Assembly (NCBI GenBank): GCA_025526995.1
Contig: JAHLKG010000015.1
Location: forward strand, 124,001-188,000
Reading direction: 5' to 3'
Length of the DNA: 64,000 nt
From: Powellomyces hirtus
Lineage: Eukaryota; Chytridiomycota; Chytridiomycetes; Spizellomycetales; Powellomycetaceae
The position numbers and the translations under genes were made by a program. The notes under the pieces are model-generated. The model was not told where the DNA came from, ran no database searches, and saw only the letters and a program-made list of their open reading frames with translations. Within the stretch, counting starts at the first letter, position 1, and each line of letters begins with the position of its first letter. Positions 11,400-22,095 of the stretch are shown one piece after another.

Positions 11400-12206
11400 A
11401 TGGAGCCGCAACCGAACTTTGAAGCCGACATCCCCCTCCTCCCCATCACTCCCCCAGCCGCTCACTTCCCCTTCATCCGCCGTCCGCGCCGCTCACTCCA
11501 ATCCAGTATCCTCATCATCCTCTCTCTCATCTTCCTCATCCTCCTCGCCTCCATTCTGCGCCAAAACCCGCGCATCACCCTCCTTCCCGACGACACCCCC
11601 ACCACCACCAACACGACCCGACTGACCGTCGTGCTGCCCAATATCGTGTACATTGAGTTTCCAAATGCGGATGTGACCCGCGTCCATGTCGTCGTTGTCG
11701 GCACGAACGGGTGGGGCCATGTGCATCCCATCTTGGATGCCGAAACGCGCCGGTGGATCATGAGCTGGCCGTTTGTGAGGGGACGCTGGGCGGTCGGCAT
11801 CTCGGCACACGGCACCAGCACACATCTCACTGCTACCCATACCATCATCATCGGAGTCGGCGGTCACCCCCCACCCTTCACCCTCTCCACCATATCCCAC
11901 ACCACACCCGGCACGACACCCCCCGTCCCCCTCAATCCCACACAAGGCCCCATCACTTCCTTCCTCACTCACCACAACACCTCCCTCTCAGCGCGGTTCA
12001 GTGACCCGCTAATCAAGCCGCATCATATGTTTGTCGCTAATACCGCCCTAACTCATCTGGAGCACCTGCATCCCGTTGCCCCCGCCAGTACGGTGTTCCA
12101 GCTCCCGGATGTGAGACAGTATGGTGTAGAGTGGTGGGTGGTAGTCCAAGGTGGAACGGCGAAAGAGGATGAGGACTTGTATGGCGTGTTTGGGATTTTG
12201 GTGTAA
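11400..12206 (+). CDS. Type II single-pass membrane protein, unknown function
   Basis: 268 aa, single exon. Short N-terminal cytoplasmic part with basic residues RRPRRSL, one transmembrane helix (about residues 33-52, SSILIILSLIFLILLASIL), then a Thr/Pro/His-rich lumenal or outside domain with beta-strand-like repeats (LTVVLPNIVYIEF, VTRVHVVVVG, WAVGISAHG, THTIIIGVGG). I recognise no family. Start ATG 11400 is the first in the frame. An Asn-Thr-Thr run after the helix could be glycosylated. Confidence 0.6.
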   Translation: MEPQPNFEADIPLLPITPPAAHFPFIRRPRRSLQSSILIILSLIFLILLASILRQNPRITLLPDDTPTTTNTTRLTVVLPNIVYIEFPNADVTRVHVVVVGTNGWGHVHPILDAETRRWIMSWPFVRGRWAVGISAHGTSTHLTATHTIIIGVGGHPPPFTLSTISHTTPGTTPPVPLNPTQGPITSFLTHHNTSLSARFSDPLIKPHHMFVANTALTHLEHLHPVAPASTVFQLPDVRQYGVEWWVVVQGGTAKEDEDLYGVFGILV

Positions 12207-12679
12207 GCGGCGTACTTGCAGATGTAGTGGTTGAGTGTCAAATAGTAATGTGCAAGGCTGCTAATGTTTTGACGTAAAACGCGGCGAATCACACATTTGG
12301 ATCTGGTGCCTTTGAGTCATTGAGCGCGTAGACAAGTTCCCAGGGGGTGCGGTGGATTGAGATCGCGCGCCGAGCTTGCTCTGAGACAAAAACAAAAAAC
12401 ATGTGAGGTGCCTTCCACCGGGTCCGAGTTTGCGCTCTCGTGTCCGCACAATGTCAATGAGGTGTAGCGCGGGCAGAGATAGAGTGCCCTGAGACCACTC
12501 GCATGGGTGTGTGCAACTTGTTCCACTCCCTGCCCAGCTATAAAATCCGCCAGCTGCGTGGTCCTCCCCTCACCTTCCATCCCAAAACGCCTCAAGGCAG
12601 CACATCCACACCCCAATCAACCACGCCCCACACTCATCCACCACAAACGCCCCGCGCGCACATCTCACCCCGCACCCAA
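12207..12679. other. Intergenic, promoter of ubiquitin-like gene A
   Basis: No gene seen. A TATAAAAT element at about 12539-12546 lies some 135 bp upstream of the ATG of the ubiquitin-like gene and could be its TATA box. Confidence 0.4.
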
Positions 12680-13058
12680 ATGACCGCCACGCTCCAGCCC
12701 GCGCTCAACGGCGCCACGCCCTTCACCATCTTCATCCGCAGCCGCGGCACCCGCCACACCTTTATCGTCGACAAGACCACCCGCGTCGCCCACCTGAAAT
12801 CCGACATTGCGCGCCGGCTCGCCACCCACGCGCCCGCGGGCACCCGCCTCGTCTGCGGGAGCAAGGAACTCGCCGATGCGAACACACTCGCCGATTATCC
12901 TTGTGTCAGAGAAGGCTGCGATGTTGACCTGATTGCTAGGTAGGGGAGTGCAGAAAGTCGTGTCGGGCTTTTGTGGACCGGTGGGCCAAGCTTATGTTTT
13001 GTGGTTTTTATCCTCCTCCTCCTTTGTTCCATACAGGTGCCCCGGCGGCGCTCACTAA
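12680..13058 (+). CDS. Ubiquitin-like protein A, C-terminal Gly-Gly-Ala-His
   Basis: Two exons, 12680-12939 and 13037-13058 (93 aa). The intron has a GTAGGG donor and ACAG acceptor preceded by a pyrimidine-rich tract. Ubiquitin fold: beta-hairpin FTIFIRSRGTRHTFIVD (about 15-31), VAHLKSDIARRL helix, RLVCGSKELADANTLADY, and a last strand VDLIA. All these align in order with ubiquitin (IENVKAKIQ, RLIFAGKQLEDGRTLSDY). The tiny second exon adds CPGGAH, giving a diglycine two residues before the stop. Without splicing the protein would stop at 12943 with no diglycine. It is not ubiquitin, SUMO, NEDD8 or Urm1 by eye. Function as a conjugated modifier is inference; no E1/E2/protease lies next to it. 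Confidence 0.75.
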
Positions 13059-13567
13059 GACCCGCGATTCGCGCTGAGCCAATATATCCCGGCCCGCCCA
13101 CCTGCAATTTTTGTATCATCTCAAAGCACACCGGGTCTATCTCCAAGCCGCACTGGGCCTGTGTTTTTTTTTTTTTCTTTTTGTAGCTCTCACTTTCCAA
13201 TTGCTTTTTTTGTTAACGTTGATGTTAGTGGTAGTGGTAGTGGCAGCCGGGCATTTCCTCGCCGCAGTTGGTTTGATTGTTTTGTTTTTTTTTGGTCGTA
13301 GGAATAGTGATTGGAATACCCGGGTGTCTTGTAAATAAAAAAATTAAAGTGGGAGGGTTTCTACTTTTCCCCCTCCTTCATCTGATCGTGCAGAACTTTG
13401 GAGAAACCAGACGCGTATGTCATTAGTTACGTAACACTTATTGACAGTATTGAGTTGTTCAGCACTTTCTCCATCGCGCAACCAACAAACCAGCTTTCCA
13501 TATCTACAACAACACGAAAACACAAGAGCCGCAAAATCTCTGCCACTTTTCTCCATCCCACACCAGC
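13059..13567. other. Intergenic with poly-T runs
   Basis: 3' flank of ubiquitin-like gene A and 5' flank of the next gene. T-runs at about 13165-13185 and 13280-13292. No gene seen. Confidence 0.5.
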
Positions 13568-14177
13568 ATGACCACCCTCGCGCACTTGCCCCACGTCCCA
13601 CCGTCGTCACCGCCGCCGCGCAGCGTCCGTCCTCGGCGGGTGACGACCACCACCACCCAACGCAGCGAAACCGCGGACTCGGACCCCGACGACGACGCAT
13701 CACCGCTGGCTGCCAGCACCAAAGCGTTTGACGGCCCGCGGAGCACGGAGCATCTTCTAAACAGCAACCGTAGCACCAGCAGCAGCACCGCGAGTCTTAA
13801 CAACAAACATGACCCCGACACGTTGTTTGAAACCCACCGGATGGCCCCCGCCCCGAGTCAGACGTATTGGCAGTTGATGGTGTTGAGTGATGGACATGTG
13901 GTCGTGAGGGATTGGCCGAGGAAGAGGTGAGGAGTGGAAAACTTGTGAGGCGGGTGGGTGGGAGGGGGGCCTGTAATGACGATTCAGTTGTTTTTTATTT
14001 TATTTGATTGTTTGTAGATTTAGTACCAAATGGACACGAGATGGCGAACTCAACCCGGGAGAGAAAAAAGTGCCGTTTGACGAGATCGGGGAGTGGGAGG
14101 AGCGCATCCGCACCATTTTTGGAGACGCCGTGTGGGAGACGGTGAAGGAGAAATGTGGACTGCCCGAGGAGCCGTAA
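13568..14177 (+). CDS. Uncharacterised 172-aa protein
   Basis: Two exons, 13568-13926 and 14018-14177, joined in frame by a GTGAGG/TTTGTAG intron. The N-terminal ~90 residues are low complexity (Pro/Ser/Thr-rich, disordered). The C-terminal ~80 residues are folded-looking, with SQTYWQLMVLSDGHVVVRDW, then KWTRDGELNPGEKKVPFDE and a helix EWEERIRTIFGDAVWETVKE. No family recognised. The in-frame junction and protein-like C-terminus support it as real. Confidence 0.65.
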
Positions 14178-14361
14178 CGCGCGCCCCTGCGCGCGCCGAC
14201 CATACTTGCTGTATCTGTTTTCGCAAAACATGGGTGAATTCAACCTCTTGGGTCATGATTTAGTTTTATGTGAAATTCTGTTGAATGCTATGGTTATACA
14301 CACAGAGAAACAAAGTACGCTTGGAACTGAATATGCGCAAAATAACAAGGTGGGGGGGGGG

Positions 14362-15730
14362 CTAGTTCGCGATAACCCATCTGGTAACCACAGATACAGC
14401 CACAACCGCAACAGCAGTGACCGCCACGTACGCATAGACGTTCCCCATGGGCGAGGCCACATCATGTACCGGTGGCTTGGCCGAATTGATGACCGGGTGT
14501 GGTTCGGCCTGGCCTCTCCACACCCCTTTCCGATCATGAAAATCGCCTTCTCTCTTGACCAGCACCGTATCCCCCCGCTCCATACTCCACCCTTGGTCCA
14601 CATTCACGGTATTCATGCCCAAACAGGCCGAGAAGCTGGCGCCCGGGTCTACGCGGCGGTAGGACATCATGGTGGCAAGTGGCTCTTTTGTGTGGGCTAT
14701 GCCTGTGTTAGGGTCGTTGTTGGGGAGGATGCACCGGGTGCATCGTGATGCGATGAAGAGATCGTGGCCCGCGATGGAGATTTGGAATAAGGTGTCTTCA
14801 AAGTAGGGGCCGTGGTCGGTGGACGAGACGACAATGTTGGGACGGAAATTGCGGAGGGAGACGGAGGGAGCGTTGCGCTCGGCGAGTCGTTTGTTGAGGT
14901 CGGAGATGGAAGCCGTGGACAGGAGGAGGAAAGGATAGCCGTCGGCCATGGCCGTCTTTTCGATTCGGTACAGAGCAAGGGGAAGACATCATCAGACTCT
15001 GCACACACAAAAAACAGGATTTCCCTCAATTTCCATACCTGTGGTTCATGATCAAAATATCTTCTCGCTGGGACATGCAACGGATTCAACGGCCTTACTT
15101 TCCCCATATCCTTAACCACCAAGCGGGTCTCAAACCCCAGGTACGTCGTCAACCACGCCGCAATCTCATCACCCTCGTCCAGCGCATCTACTTTCTTCTT
15201 GCCATGCAGCTGCGCAAGAACGGGCTTCCCCGGCTGCGTCTGCGGAAACACGACCGCCGTGTCGGGCATGCCCGGCGCGCGGAGAATCAAACGCCCCCCG
15301 TGTGTGTAGGCGTCTATGGGGATCTGGGTCGGCGCCGTGTTTGCTGATCCGGTGAGCTGGAGCGCCGTTTCGATTAATGCGAGTTGGGGGTGGGTCCGCT
15401 GTGTGTACATTTCGCCCGACGGCTTGGTGATCATCCAGTAGCGATCCAGCTCGAAGCCTGGAAGGAGGCATGTCAGTTCTCCTCACACGCTTTTCACGCG
15501 GCAAGATACGAGTGGGCCCTTTTTGGCTATTCATTATCCTTATGTCATTTACCATCTGAGAGTAAGAAGCGTCAGTTGGACATGAACATGTTCACCTGAA
15601 TAGAATGCAAACTGACTGAGCACCGCCTCAGGCAGTTACACATACATTTGCTTACGGCGGCGGATTGAAGGTCAATGCCACGACAGCTCTTGACCGGATA
15701 GATGTGCAGCGAGTCGACTGTTATAGGCAT
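14362..15730 (-). CDS. mARC-like MOSC-domain molybdenum enzyme with C-terminal membrane anchor
   Basis: Molybdenum-cofactor protein of the mitochondrial amidoxime reducing component/YcbX family, which reduces N-hydroxylated substrates with cytochrome b5 partners. Three exons: 15730-15646, 15457-15039, 14955-14362 (365 aa, in frame). The N-terminal MOSC-N strand has LHIYPVKSCRGIDL (about 8-21). The MOSC core has DGYPFLLLSTASI, SLRNFRPNIVV, and CTRCILPNNDPNTG carrying the candidate Mo-ligand cysteine. Unlike animal mARC there is no N-terminal anchor; a hydrophobic helix (about 339-357, AYVAVTAVAVVAVSVV) sits at the extreme C-terminus, so it is probably tail-anchored. The second intron ends in GAAAAG, an unusual 3' splice site, but phase and conserved sequence demand it. 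Confidence 0.85.
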
Positions 15731-17283
15731 TTTGTGATGTTTCGTTTATCGGCTGGGGCAATGCGCCGCCGGTGCAGTAGAGAGTTCGGAATGGAAGTGA
15801 AAACGGTGGGGAGTGTGCTTTCACGACCGCCCACGCCACAGCCCAAGCCCCCAAGCCCCCAAAAGTCGGGCGCTTTGCTCGAATTAAACGAACGACGACC
15901 ACACAGAAGAGCAGGAGAACACATTGCCAGCATAGCAAACGCTTTGCGCTTGTTTACAAAGGCGAAAGAGCGCAGATAGCAATCCTCGCATGCACATCTC
16001 GCTTTAATCCGGGGCAAATACAAACCATGCACCCAGACCCGCAGTAATACCAGACATTTTGTGAACATACGTTTTGACTGCAGAAAGTGCTGCACCGCCC
16101 ATTCCACCCATCCCAAGCCTGTTGATACTCAACATGCAGCGTTCAACAGAGTATCTATCGCGGTGACGTTTCGTTAATGGATACAGCCCAGATCTTGGTT
16201 TCGACTGGGTTCTCGTTGGCGTCGTCATAGACTTTGTCAGCCCCGTTCTGCAACAGCGCCATCTTTGGGTGATCGGTCCCATGCTGAGCCATTTGTTCAA
16301 AAAGGAAAAAGAGCTGCCTCTTCATTGCTTGAAACAGTGTATGGTCCTTACTGTCAGGCTTTTGTAAGTCAGACCCCCTTCCACGCCATCTACATTTCCT
16401 TTCCTATTGGGCATCGAAACTACGTCGAGACAAAGTTGAAGCAGGGCAGCACCGTCTGTCGGCATCGCACACACGTCCGGGAGCGCTGCTGGGAGGCGCG
16501 GCGCACGAATCGTCCGCTGTGTACCCGCAGCAGCATATGAGATTGAGGAAAGTTGCGGTCCATCATGCACGTTTGGACACCCATGGGGCGTCAGCTGTGG
16601 ATGCGGCACCTGTCGCCGGTCATAGAGCGTGCTTGGCGGCGCGTGAGAGGAGGCTGGGTGGGAGATGTGAATGGTGGGACACATCCGTACTGCACGCAAA
16701 AAGAGGGACGATAAGACTGGTTAATGCAATTGTTACCTTTCGACGAGAAAGCGACATCGCCGATTCGAAAAGGGCGAGGAGAAAGGATGATGGTTGCGCG
16801 GGACGAGGATTGAAGGGTTGGTCTGCATAGTGACGATCGGATATTTCTGGTCGGATGTTTTGGTGATTCTTGGAAAAGAGAAGATGGCTGCAAGGTGGTT
16901 GACAAACAGGAAACGGAGCAAGGAAATTTGCTTTTACATCCGGCAGTTCAAGTGTCAGCAAGTGATCACTCGGATGCACTTTGGATATGTTCTCTCTGAA
17001 GGGTTCAAGATAATGCTTGGAAGGAACATGACAGCAGGGTATCTCGTTGTGCGAGATTAAAAAAGGGTAGAAGAAATCTAGAGACATACATTCCTGGCAA
17101 TATGAGAGGCGCTCACTTTTGTCGGACGAAAAAGCACTTTCACGTTGTCCATCAAAAGCGCTCTGACAGTGTGGCTTGGGTGTGGCGCGTCCACAAGTGG
17201 TCACTTTCTCAACCGCGGTGCTGAACACTGAGTACTAATTCCCAACTACATCGTCAAGACCACATGTCAACTTAAGCAGCGTG
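15731..17283. other. Mostly intergenic; one small gene candidate inside
   Basis: Apart from the small minus-strand candidate at 16155-16414, ORFs here (including a 203-codon minus ORF at 16620-17228) look compositionally random. Nothing else supported. Confidence 0.4.
16155..16414 (-). CDS. Candidate small protein, 63 aa, unknown
   Basis: Two exons, 16414-16352 and 16283-16155, joined in phase 0 by a 68-nt intron (GTAAGG donor, CTTTTTCC tract, GCTCAG acceptor). The product begins MPNRKGNVDGVEGG and ends KIWAVSINETSPR; hydrophilic, no signal peptide. No family recognised. Support is the clean intron and protein-like composition only; the upstream frame is also open, so the true start could be further 5'. 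Confidence 0.4.
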
Positions 17284-18815
17284 ATGGGAAAACGAAGGGG
17301 TCCGGCTTACTATGCAGTAGCCGTTGGCCGCAAGGTCAGCAACGCATTCTTCACTTCATCGCCGAGCAATCAGAGGTGCTGTCTCGAATAAACTCTGACG
17401 TCGTCCATGTTTTCCAGCCCGGGATATACGCCACCTGGGCCCAAACGGAAGCGTTAGTCAAAGGCTTCTCGCGTGCGAAATTCAAAGGATTCGAGACCCG
17501 CTACGAGGCGGAATCCTATATCGCCAAATACGCGGGAGAAGAAGTAGGCATGACCCGCCCTTGCACAAACGAGGTGGTTATTACGGACGCGGGTGGGACT
17601 GATATAACAGCGTCGGTGGTGGCAGCGCTGGGGAAACGGACGCGAGATGCGGCGAGTGAGGGTGGGGGAGAAAGGGAGGCGGATGAATATGGTGCTGCAA
17701 AACGCAAAATGGATAATTCTTTGGAGGCATTGTCGATGGTGCCGATGCGTGTGAAGCAGGTGGTGATGACCAAACATCTCCCGTTGGCATCATTGAAGGC
17801 GCCGGCACCTGTGAATACGGAGCTTAGGACCACGCATTCCCCATCGGGATCGTCGAAGGCGCCAGTGCCCTTGACGCAGAACCTGGGGGCGGCTTCGTCA
17901 GTACCTGTGAAGCCCTGCCCGACGCCCATGCATCTGCCATCCTCATCACCAAACGCGCAGGTACCCACGAGACATGATGCGCTCATAACCACGCCGGTCA
18001 CCTCCTCACGGATCTCCGATGTTGCTGACAAAGATACCCGTGCTTTTGGTGATACTGATAATGACGACTATGATTTTGACGATGACGTGTTTGGGTATAT
18101 CTGTGATGACGGTGGGCCATCATTCCAAGCGGTAGCCATCGGCCGCACGCCGGGGATCTATGAGAATCGGGATGACGTGGAAACGCAGATCGGGGGGGCC
18201 GATGGTGCTGTGTTTGAGAGCCTTTCGACGTGGGACGAAGCGGAGACGTTTTTGCACGAGAATCAAACACGGCATTCGAAACATGCAACCACCACCACAA
18301 CCACCACCACAACCACAACCACAACCACCACCACAACCACCACCTCGGGCAACGCTGCTGCGGTCGGACCATCGGCCCGCGTGTCGGCACCATCAAGCCA
18401 AGCCGACCGACGAGGATACTTTGCAGTCGCTGATGGCCGCTGCACGCCAGGGATCTACACCGCGTGGTCAGAAGCCCGTGCTCAATCCCTCATCTCTCTG
18501 GGCCACGTATGCAAAGAATTCACAACTGTCTCACAAGCAGCTGGTTACATTGCCGACTATTACGCCGGGCGCGTCGAACACCACAGGCTTTACTATGACC
18601 CGCTCTTTCCGTACCCAAAACTCGACCCGACGTGGTACTATGCAATCACCACCGGCGTCAAACCCGGCATCTACACGGCGTGGTCTTTGATCAGCAACCA
18701 GGTTGCGCACCCGACCGGCCCTCCCGCATACAAGCAGTTCCGCACAGTCGCTGAAGCTGCTTCCTACATGGCCGGTTATTATGCAGCCAACGTCCTCTCG
18801 GACCCGCTCATTTGA
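17284..18815 (+). CDS. Tandem RNase H1 N-terminal (viroplasmin-like) domain protein, no RNase H domain
   Basis: Two exons, 17284-17334 and 17418-18815 (482 aa). Four copies of the small domain that binds RNA/DNA hybrids or dsRNA at the N-terminus of RNase H1: about residues 9-57 (YYAVAVGRK, spliced to PGIYATW), 250-300 (QAVAIGRTPGIYENR, degenerate), 349-400 (GYFAVADGRCTPGIYTAW) and 422-475 (WYYAITTGVKPGIYTAW). Each has the G-x-x-PGIY-x-x-W core, although copy 2 lacks the Trp. Between copies 1 and 2 lies a Pro/Ser/Ala-rich linker with repeated KAP-V units; a polythreonine tract precedes copy 3. No DEDD-type RNase H catalytic domain is encoded. Role inferred as nucleic-acid binding. Confidence 0.85.
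18289..18345 (+). repeat. ACC/ACA triplet repeat coding polythreonine
   Basis: Mixed ACC and ACA codons encode about 19 consecutive threonines between hybrid-binding domains 2 and 3 of the surrounding gene. A length-variable microsatellite is likely. Confidence 0.9.
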
Positions 18816-19329
18816 ATCATCATCCTTGCCCGCACCCCGCTCCACCAAACGCAAAACCCCCCAGAACGGTATTATGGTATATAATACAAGCGAGACAGCC
18901 AGTTCTGCATCTACGATGCTGTTGTCCCCAGAGCAGGTTGAGATATACGTGGTGCGTCTTTGACAACTCCAATGGATGCCAGATACACACACGCATGCTG
19001 AGTGTTTCAAATACATGCGATAGGGCTTGATCAAGTCTATTTCTTCCCACTATCCGTTCTTTTTGTATGTTTTCTCTTCATTGAACTTTACTCTTCAATA
19101 TTTCCCTCCACAATGGAATATAGATTGTCTGTAACAAACAAAAATGGGTGGGGGAGTGGGGGGAAGGGGCGGGACGGGGGGACCACAAGTCGTGGACAGG
19201 AAAAGACAACCGAACTATGTACATGGGGGCACAACAATATAAAAGAACAAGCCTTTCTGCATTCACGTCAACCCCGCCGCGTCGCCCAATGAGTGTGTGT
19301 TTGCTTACTTGATATTTCGCGACCCGCGC
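18816..19329. other. Convergent 3' flank, no gene seen
   Basis: Lies between the ends of the viroplasmin-repeat gene (plus) and the WC-1 gene (minus). Nothing supported. Confidence 0.5.
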
Positions 19330-19360
19330 TTATGTGGTTTTACTGCTGCTCGACGGCGGC

Positions 19361-19447
<87 letters not shown>

Positions 19448-22095
19448 CGGAGGGTTTTTGCGTACCGGAGGCCACAGGCGTTGCAGAGGGTTCGCTGGTT
19501 GTCGGGTCCTTTGCGCCACTCCGGGCTAATATGGGTTTGGCATTGGCTGCATTCGAGGGATGAGTCGGTGGAGGGTTTCTGCGGACAGGGAAGAGGCAAA
19601 AACGTGTGTGAGGACGCAGTTATGTGAATCGCAGTTATGGCTTCTTACAAATCCTCACCGTTTTCTTCTTGGCCATGCCACCGAGCTCTTCCCGTATGCG
19701 TTTATTCTCCATGCGTAGCTGGTTGAGTTCAAACGGCAGCGACGTGGGGCGCACCTCGCGCATCACATCAAACAAGTTCCCGTTTTCATACAAGTGTCGG
19801 TAATCCGCCAACGATTTGAGGTCCAGCGGGTCAGTCCCGCCACTCTCAGCGACCTTGATCTGGCAGTACAGCGACCCGAGTGTTTTGCAGTTCCGGCCAT
19901 ACAGACGAACCACAACGGGGACAAACCCGCGTTTGATGGACAGACGACACCGCACGTCTTCAATGTTTTCGCGCGCTGTCACGCGGGCGAGGGCGTCCAT
20001 GAACGTGGAGCGATCAGCTTCATGAAGGTATTCGGAGAAGGAACGGGAGGCAAGCCCTTGCGAGCAATCTCCGAGCAAAGATGCCGAGTTGGAGAAGGCG
20101 TAAAGGGTCAAGCCTTCCTGGGAGAGCTTCACCCATGTTTCTGCCGAGTCTCGGCCGGGTAACAGCACGTCGCTGACGTTCAGGGACGATATCTGCTTCT
20201 CGCGCCCTGTCAAGATGAAGCACTTTGTTCGTTTGCTCTTGTCGCCTTCGTAAATCTGTGGACGTGACACCGACGACGATTAAATTTCGAATTCAGATGG
20301 TGGAGTCAGCTGACAGTTGAGCGACTGCATGAACTTACGTGACCGTTGATCTCCAGGTACACATATCCCGACCGTTTTCGGCGATAGCGAGACATGATGT
20401 TGATCGAGTCGCCGGGATTTGTTACGCGCAGTTCACGCATCATCGGAATGTAGTCCGCAGGATGCACAAACTCATGGAGGTTGTGACCCATCAGATCTTC
20501 CGCGTTGTATTCTAATAGCTGCTTGGTGGATTGTGGCGCAGCGTACAGAAACAGTCCCCGCAGAGAAACAATATGGACAAAGTCGCCAAGATCGTCCAGT
20601 AGTTCTTCAGTCCCTTCGGCCAATACCGATTCAGGTGCGCCAGAAGAGGAAGATGGGCTAAGCGCCTGCCCGTACCGGAAAGCGGCAAGATCTGCTGCTG
20701 CGGCTACGAAGACCGGTTAGAAAAAGCTCAGAAGCTGCTCAGCAGGCCTGTAACTTTGTGTCTCACAGGATTTCCGCAGATCTGGTTGCGACACTTGATG
20801 ATCATGCGTTTGGTAGTTAATGGTGTATGTGCCATCTACGGAAAGATTTAAATAAGGAACATGCGGATAGGGCCACTATGATGCATCCAACTCACCTCGC
20901 ATGCGATCCAGAATTGCCTGTGGTTGATCAACAAGATCGACTTGGAAACCGACAAAGAAGCTGATGTCGCCTGGTCGATACAGTTCTCTATATTATTGCG
21001 AGTCAGCGACGGCGATGATCTAATGACCAGGATAAAAGGGCATCGAGAGTAGCAAACTCACACTGGTATGATGGTGAGCAAGTTGATGAAGGGCTTTGGA
21101 TTCAATGCAATGCAGAGGTGAGTCAAATAAGATGGACATGACGCATTCGAGTACCGCGCAGGGTTACCTCTCCAGTTTTCTTGTAGTTGATGACGGTATA
21201 TTGGCATTCTTTGCCATCATCTATATCTTGCCGGAGCTGCGAGATGACTCCGTGATCTGTGTATCGACGTATTTCTCCTTTCTCTACCTTTCCGCCCGGC
21301 GCTTGCAAGAAGCGGCAACTGCGATTGATGATCTCTGATTCCGCATAGCCTGTGAGTTTTGAGAAAGTGTCGCTGGCATATACGATAGGTATGTCGGGTT
21401 TCCGGGGATCCGACACAACGAAAGAGCAGCTGAGATCCACCGGGCCGATGAGTACCTGTAAGAAGATGAAATCGTCAGCGATTCCGACAGAGTTGATGTG
21501 TTGTTGGGTTGACCATTACTTTGGGATTTGGTCGATGTACAACCCAAGAAAGTATTCCCAAGATATCGAAACCTAAGGCGGACGAGTATGTGTGAATGGA
21601 TGGAATCCAAAGAGAATGCGGAACAAGGGAGTCGCAGACTGCAGGACATACCGGTGGCGGAGTATATTCCAGTAAGACTTATGGACGGGGGTATCTGGTT
21701 AACGGGTCCTGCACGGCGACAAGAGACGTTAGGCTTCTGCTCTGTCCGTATCATACAAGCTGCCGTTTGGAATGCGCACCTAAAGTCGTCGGTTTTGGCT
21801 CCATCATGTGGAGCTTGGGCATGCCGCCGTACCCGGTAGTAACGACATTGTTTGGGTTGTTGTTCTTCTGGGTGTAGTCGTCGGTATTACTACTGCTTGG
21901 AGTATCAGAGAAGGGCGACAGAGTGTGGGAATTCCGGTTCGAGCGTCGCCTGGCACGTATAATTACGAACGAATGAATCACTGGGACCTACTTGTAGTGG
22001 TTGCGGTTGGTGTGATAGTTGTTGTTGTTGTCCTGGCTGGTGGTGTTGCGGGTATTGTTGTACGCAGCCTGGTCAAGGATGAAACTTGACGACAT
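19330..22095 (-). CDS. WC-1: White Collar-1-type blue-light receptor: LOV, two PAS, GATA zinc finger
   Basis: Light-activated transcription factor. Eleven exons close in frame (691 aa): 22095-21992, 21949-21780, 21708-21652, 21572-21520, 21455-21168, 21093-21062, 20987-20896, 20835-20767, 20703-20339, 20255-19659, 19578-19330. The LOV domain (about 110-260) begins GFDILGILSWVVHRPNP, with flavin cysteine Cys175 in NRSCRFLQ (WC-1 usually GRNCRFLQ). PAS-B lies about 310-400 (DFVHIVSLRGLFLYAAP), PAS-C in exon 10, then a basic helix KKK and a C-x2-C-x18-C-x2-C GATA finger (Cys619-Cys644) with PEWRKGPDNQR. The C-terminus is a polyglutamine tract. The order matches WC-1 and not the LOV-less WC-2. 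Asn/Gln-rich N-terminus. The exon-6 acceptor is CCAAAG. Confidence 0.95.
19361..19447. repeat. TTG (CAA) triplet repeat coding polyglutamine in WC-1
   Basis: On the coding (minus) strand nearly pure CAA codons encode about 25 glutamines, interrupted once by His (CAT), directly after the GATA finger. Pure codon use suggests an expandable microsatellite. Confidence 0.95.

Noticed and set aside
12503..12679. Longer N-terminus for ubiquitin-like protein A from the open upstream frame
   Set aside because: The upstream part is low-complexity Pro/Thr/His leader beginning near the TATA element; the ATG at 12680 directly precedes the ubiquitin fold.
16620..17228. 203-codon minus ORF
   Set aside because: No intron-supported extension or motif; only a short hydrophobic patch. 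Insufficient support.
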